The translations under genes were made by a program, and so were the position numbers. From Pseudomonadota bacterium (lineage in GTDB: Bacteria; Pseudomonadota; Gammaproteobacteria; Steroidobacterales; Steroidobacteraceae), in assembly GCA_018261655.1 (NCBI GenBank), contig JAGTSG010000010.1, positions 1 through 38,014 of the forward strand: DNA of 38,014 bases, in the 5' to 3' direction. Under the pieces are notes generated by a model. The model ran no database searches and was not told where the DNA came from. It saw nothing but the letters and a program-made list of their open reading frames with translations. Below, piece after piece: positions 36,770 through 38,014 of the stretch; within the stretch, counting starts at the first letter, position 1; each line of letters opens with the position of its first letter.

Positions 36770-37307
36770 TCAGGGCAGGCCCGTGGTGGACGGCAGGGTC
36801 GTGCCGCCGGTGTTGACGATGACGTAGAAGCCCTGCGTGTGCTCGGACTCGGCGCCACCGGGTGCGTAACCGTCCGCGGTGACCTCGAAGTGAAACGCCG
36901 ACAGGCCGACCCCTGCGCTGACCGCGCCGGTCGGGGCGCTCGCGGGCGGGGTGAACTCGCCGACGGGTCGCAGCTGGTACTCGAATTCCTCGGTGTCGGG
37001 GGCGCCCGGGTCGATTTCCGTCCGCGCAACGGTCGTGACCGTCGACGTGCTGGCGATGTTCGTCGTCAGTGCACGCTCGACCGCAACTTCCGCTGCCTGG
37101 AAGGCGCGCTCCTGTTGCTGCTGGTTGGCGACCATGCGCAGCTCGAAGGTCGACGTGACCACGCCCGATACGGCGAGGATCGTCAGGACCAGCAGGAGGA
37201 TCAGTCCGATGACCGAGGATCGTCAGGACCAGCAGGAGGATCAGTCCGATGACCAGCGCTGCACCGCGCTGGTCAGTTCCCTGTCGGCTTGTGGTGATGC
37301 GGTTCAT
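36770..37307 (-). pseudogene. pilX: Minor pilin-operon protein PilX, frameshifted by a 40-bp duplication
   Basis: PilX is a minor pilin that with PilV, PilW and PilE forms the priming complex joined to PilY1. The N-terminus MNRITTSRQGTDQRGAALVI starts at ATG 37307, overlapping the pilW stop (ATGA). After residue 32 the frame is broken by a perfect 40-bp tandem repeat (37175-37254). Deleting one copy restores a continuous 165-residue PilX running LVLTILAVSGVVTSTFELR and then MVANQQQQERAFQAAEVAVE, a textbook PilX_N segment, to the stop at 36770. As it stands only the signal and half of the membrane helix are read correctly. It may be off by phase variation, recently mutated, or misassembled. 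Confidence 0.88.
37175..37254 (-). repeat. Perfect 40-bp tandem duplication inside pilX
   Basis: Bases 37175-37214 and 37215-37254 are identical; the base before each copy also matches. Forty is not a multiple of three, so the duplication shifts the frame by one base. The unit itself encodes the hydrophobic VIGLILLLVLTIL part of PilX. Confidence 0.97.
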
Positions 37308-38014
37308 CGACGGGTATTCCGGAGCATGATGGTCTTGGAAATGAGCAACCTGCGGAAGTTGCCACCCGGGGCGTAGTCCACCCGATTGCCGTAACTGTAT
37401 TCGCGATCGTCGGTGAAGCCGCTCTCGCGCTGGTCGGAGCGCACCAGCAGCCAGACGCGAACCGCGACCGGCACCGCAGCGGCCGGCAGGCCGACGGTGT
37501 CCGGGTCGACATACAGTTCGGCATTCTGGTCGCCGTTCGTGTCCCAGCCGATCTGGACCTGCAGGTCCTCGACCCCCGACACGACCTCTTCGTCCTCGAT
37601 GGTCGGCACGCCGCCCGCGAAGTCGAGACGCTTGCGCCGAAGCGAAGGCACCGTCGTGCTGCTGTCCGACTGCTCGTCCACGTAGTAGCTGTGCACGACC
37701 AGCGCGCGGGTCTCCGACGAGGGCGGCAGGAAGTCCGGTGGAATCGTGTCGCCCGAGAAGATCTCTCCCTGGCTGCGGCTGGCCTGTATCTTGATCTGGC
37801 CGTCGCTGGCCGCCAGGGCCGCCGCCGACATCATGCCGGCCTGCGCGAAGCGGACGGTGAGCAGGTCGCTGTCTTCCACGGCATCCGTGTAGGGGTCGCA
37901 ATTCAGCGGGTAATTCGCGTCCGCAGCCTCCAGGTAGTTGACGACGTCGACGCCCCAGTTCTCGGCGCAGGCATCGATCTCGTCTTCCAGGCTGGCGTTC
38001 AGGCCTGCCGGCAA
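37304..38014 (-). CDS. pilW: Type IV minor pilin PilW, C-terminal part (partial)
   Basis: The frame is open at the right window edge and 236 residues are visible; the prepilin leader and N-terminal helix lie outside. The call rests on context (directly upstream of pilX-pilY1-pilE with a four-base ATGA overlap) and on PilW-like features: DLLTVRFAQAG near the start, a GVEDLQVQIGWDTNGD segment, AVRVWLLVRSD and the C-terminal RRLLISKTIMLRNTR. Acidic, Asp-rich stretches resemble calcium-binding loops but do not complete an EF-hand. PilW is required to place PilX and PilY1 at the pilus base or tip. Confidence 0.85.
   Translation of the reverse strand: MPAGLNASLEDEIDACAENWGVDVVNYLEAADANYPLNCDPYTDAVEDSDLLTVRFAQAGMMSAAALAASDGQIKIQASRSQGEIFSGDTIPPDFLPPSSETRALVVHSYYVDEQSDSSTTVPSLRRKRLDFAGGVPTIEDEEVVSGVEDLQVQIGWDTNGDQNAELYVDPDTVGLPAAAVPVAVRVWLLVRSDQRESGFTDDREYSYGNRVDYAPGGNFRRLLISKTIMLRNTRR

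Noticed and set aside
37304-37901. Start of one giant 1619-residue gene from 37901 to 33042
   Set aside because: Upstream of 37307 the frame is out of phase with the clear PilW reading frame; the long ORF exists only because of the pilX duplication and the absence of stops in G+C-rich DNA.
1-38014. CRISPR arrays, tRNA/rRNA genes, transposases, prophage or toxin-antitoxin genes
   Set aside because: None was found by reading the sequence and translations; the spaced palindromes differ in length and sequence and are not a CRISPR array.

Overview
The window is a G+C-rich (about two thirds), densely coding stretch of a gammaproteobacterial chromosome. Support comes from the core block rpsB-tsf-pyrH-frr-uppS-cdsA-dxr-rseP-bamA-skp-lpxD-fabZ-lpxA-lpxB-rnhB-dnaE-accA-tilS, the lipid A and BAM genes of a Gram-negative envelope, the succinylase branch of lysine synthesis next to glnD, and a type IV minor-pilin locus. 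Xanthomonadales/Nevskiales-like or Chromatiales-like relatives seem likeliest, but the lineage is not resolved from the sequence.

Layout. 1-1445 (+): the tail of an outer-membrane porin-like protein, then phoU and dsbB, overlapping. 1495-2625 (-): dapE, with its own promoter. 2716-6403 (+): a PHO-box promoter and pstC-pstA-pstB, without pstS. 6448-12009 (-): map-glnD-dapC-dapD, read towards the pst genes. 12120-14196 (+): rpsB-tsf with promoter, leader and intrinsic terminator. 14245-32543 (+): pyrH to tilS, a compact run of 16 genes with many 1-4 base overlaps covering UMP kinase, ribosome recycling, undecaprenyl and phospholipid precursors, isoprenoids, site-2 protease, BAM, lipid A, DNA replication, fatty acid synthesis and tRNA modification. 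32545-38014 (-): pilE, pilY1, a frameshifted pilX and the 3' part of pilW. No stretch over 300 bases lacks a gene; no tRNA, rRNA, CRISPR array, transposase or phage gene was seen.

Two features stand out. First, nearly every gap at a transcription-unit boundary holds a palindrome from a dispersed family resembling REP/BIME elements (cores GGGGTC-A/T-GACCCC, often with a GGAG head, and GGTRCC-A/T-GGYACC). They reach into the 3' end of dsbB and the 5' end of rnhB, and one appears to lend a -35 box to the pyrH promoter. Second, pilX carries a perfect 40-bp tandem duplication in its transmembrane-segment codons. Removing one copy restores a normal PilX; with both, the pilX frame runs without a stop into pilY1. 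This could be a reversible switch, a recent mutation or an assembly error. TilS is also short, lacking the usual C-terminal domain at the junction with the pilus locus. I found no clearly new multi-gene system; the repeat family and the pilX duplication are the best leads.
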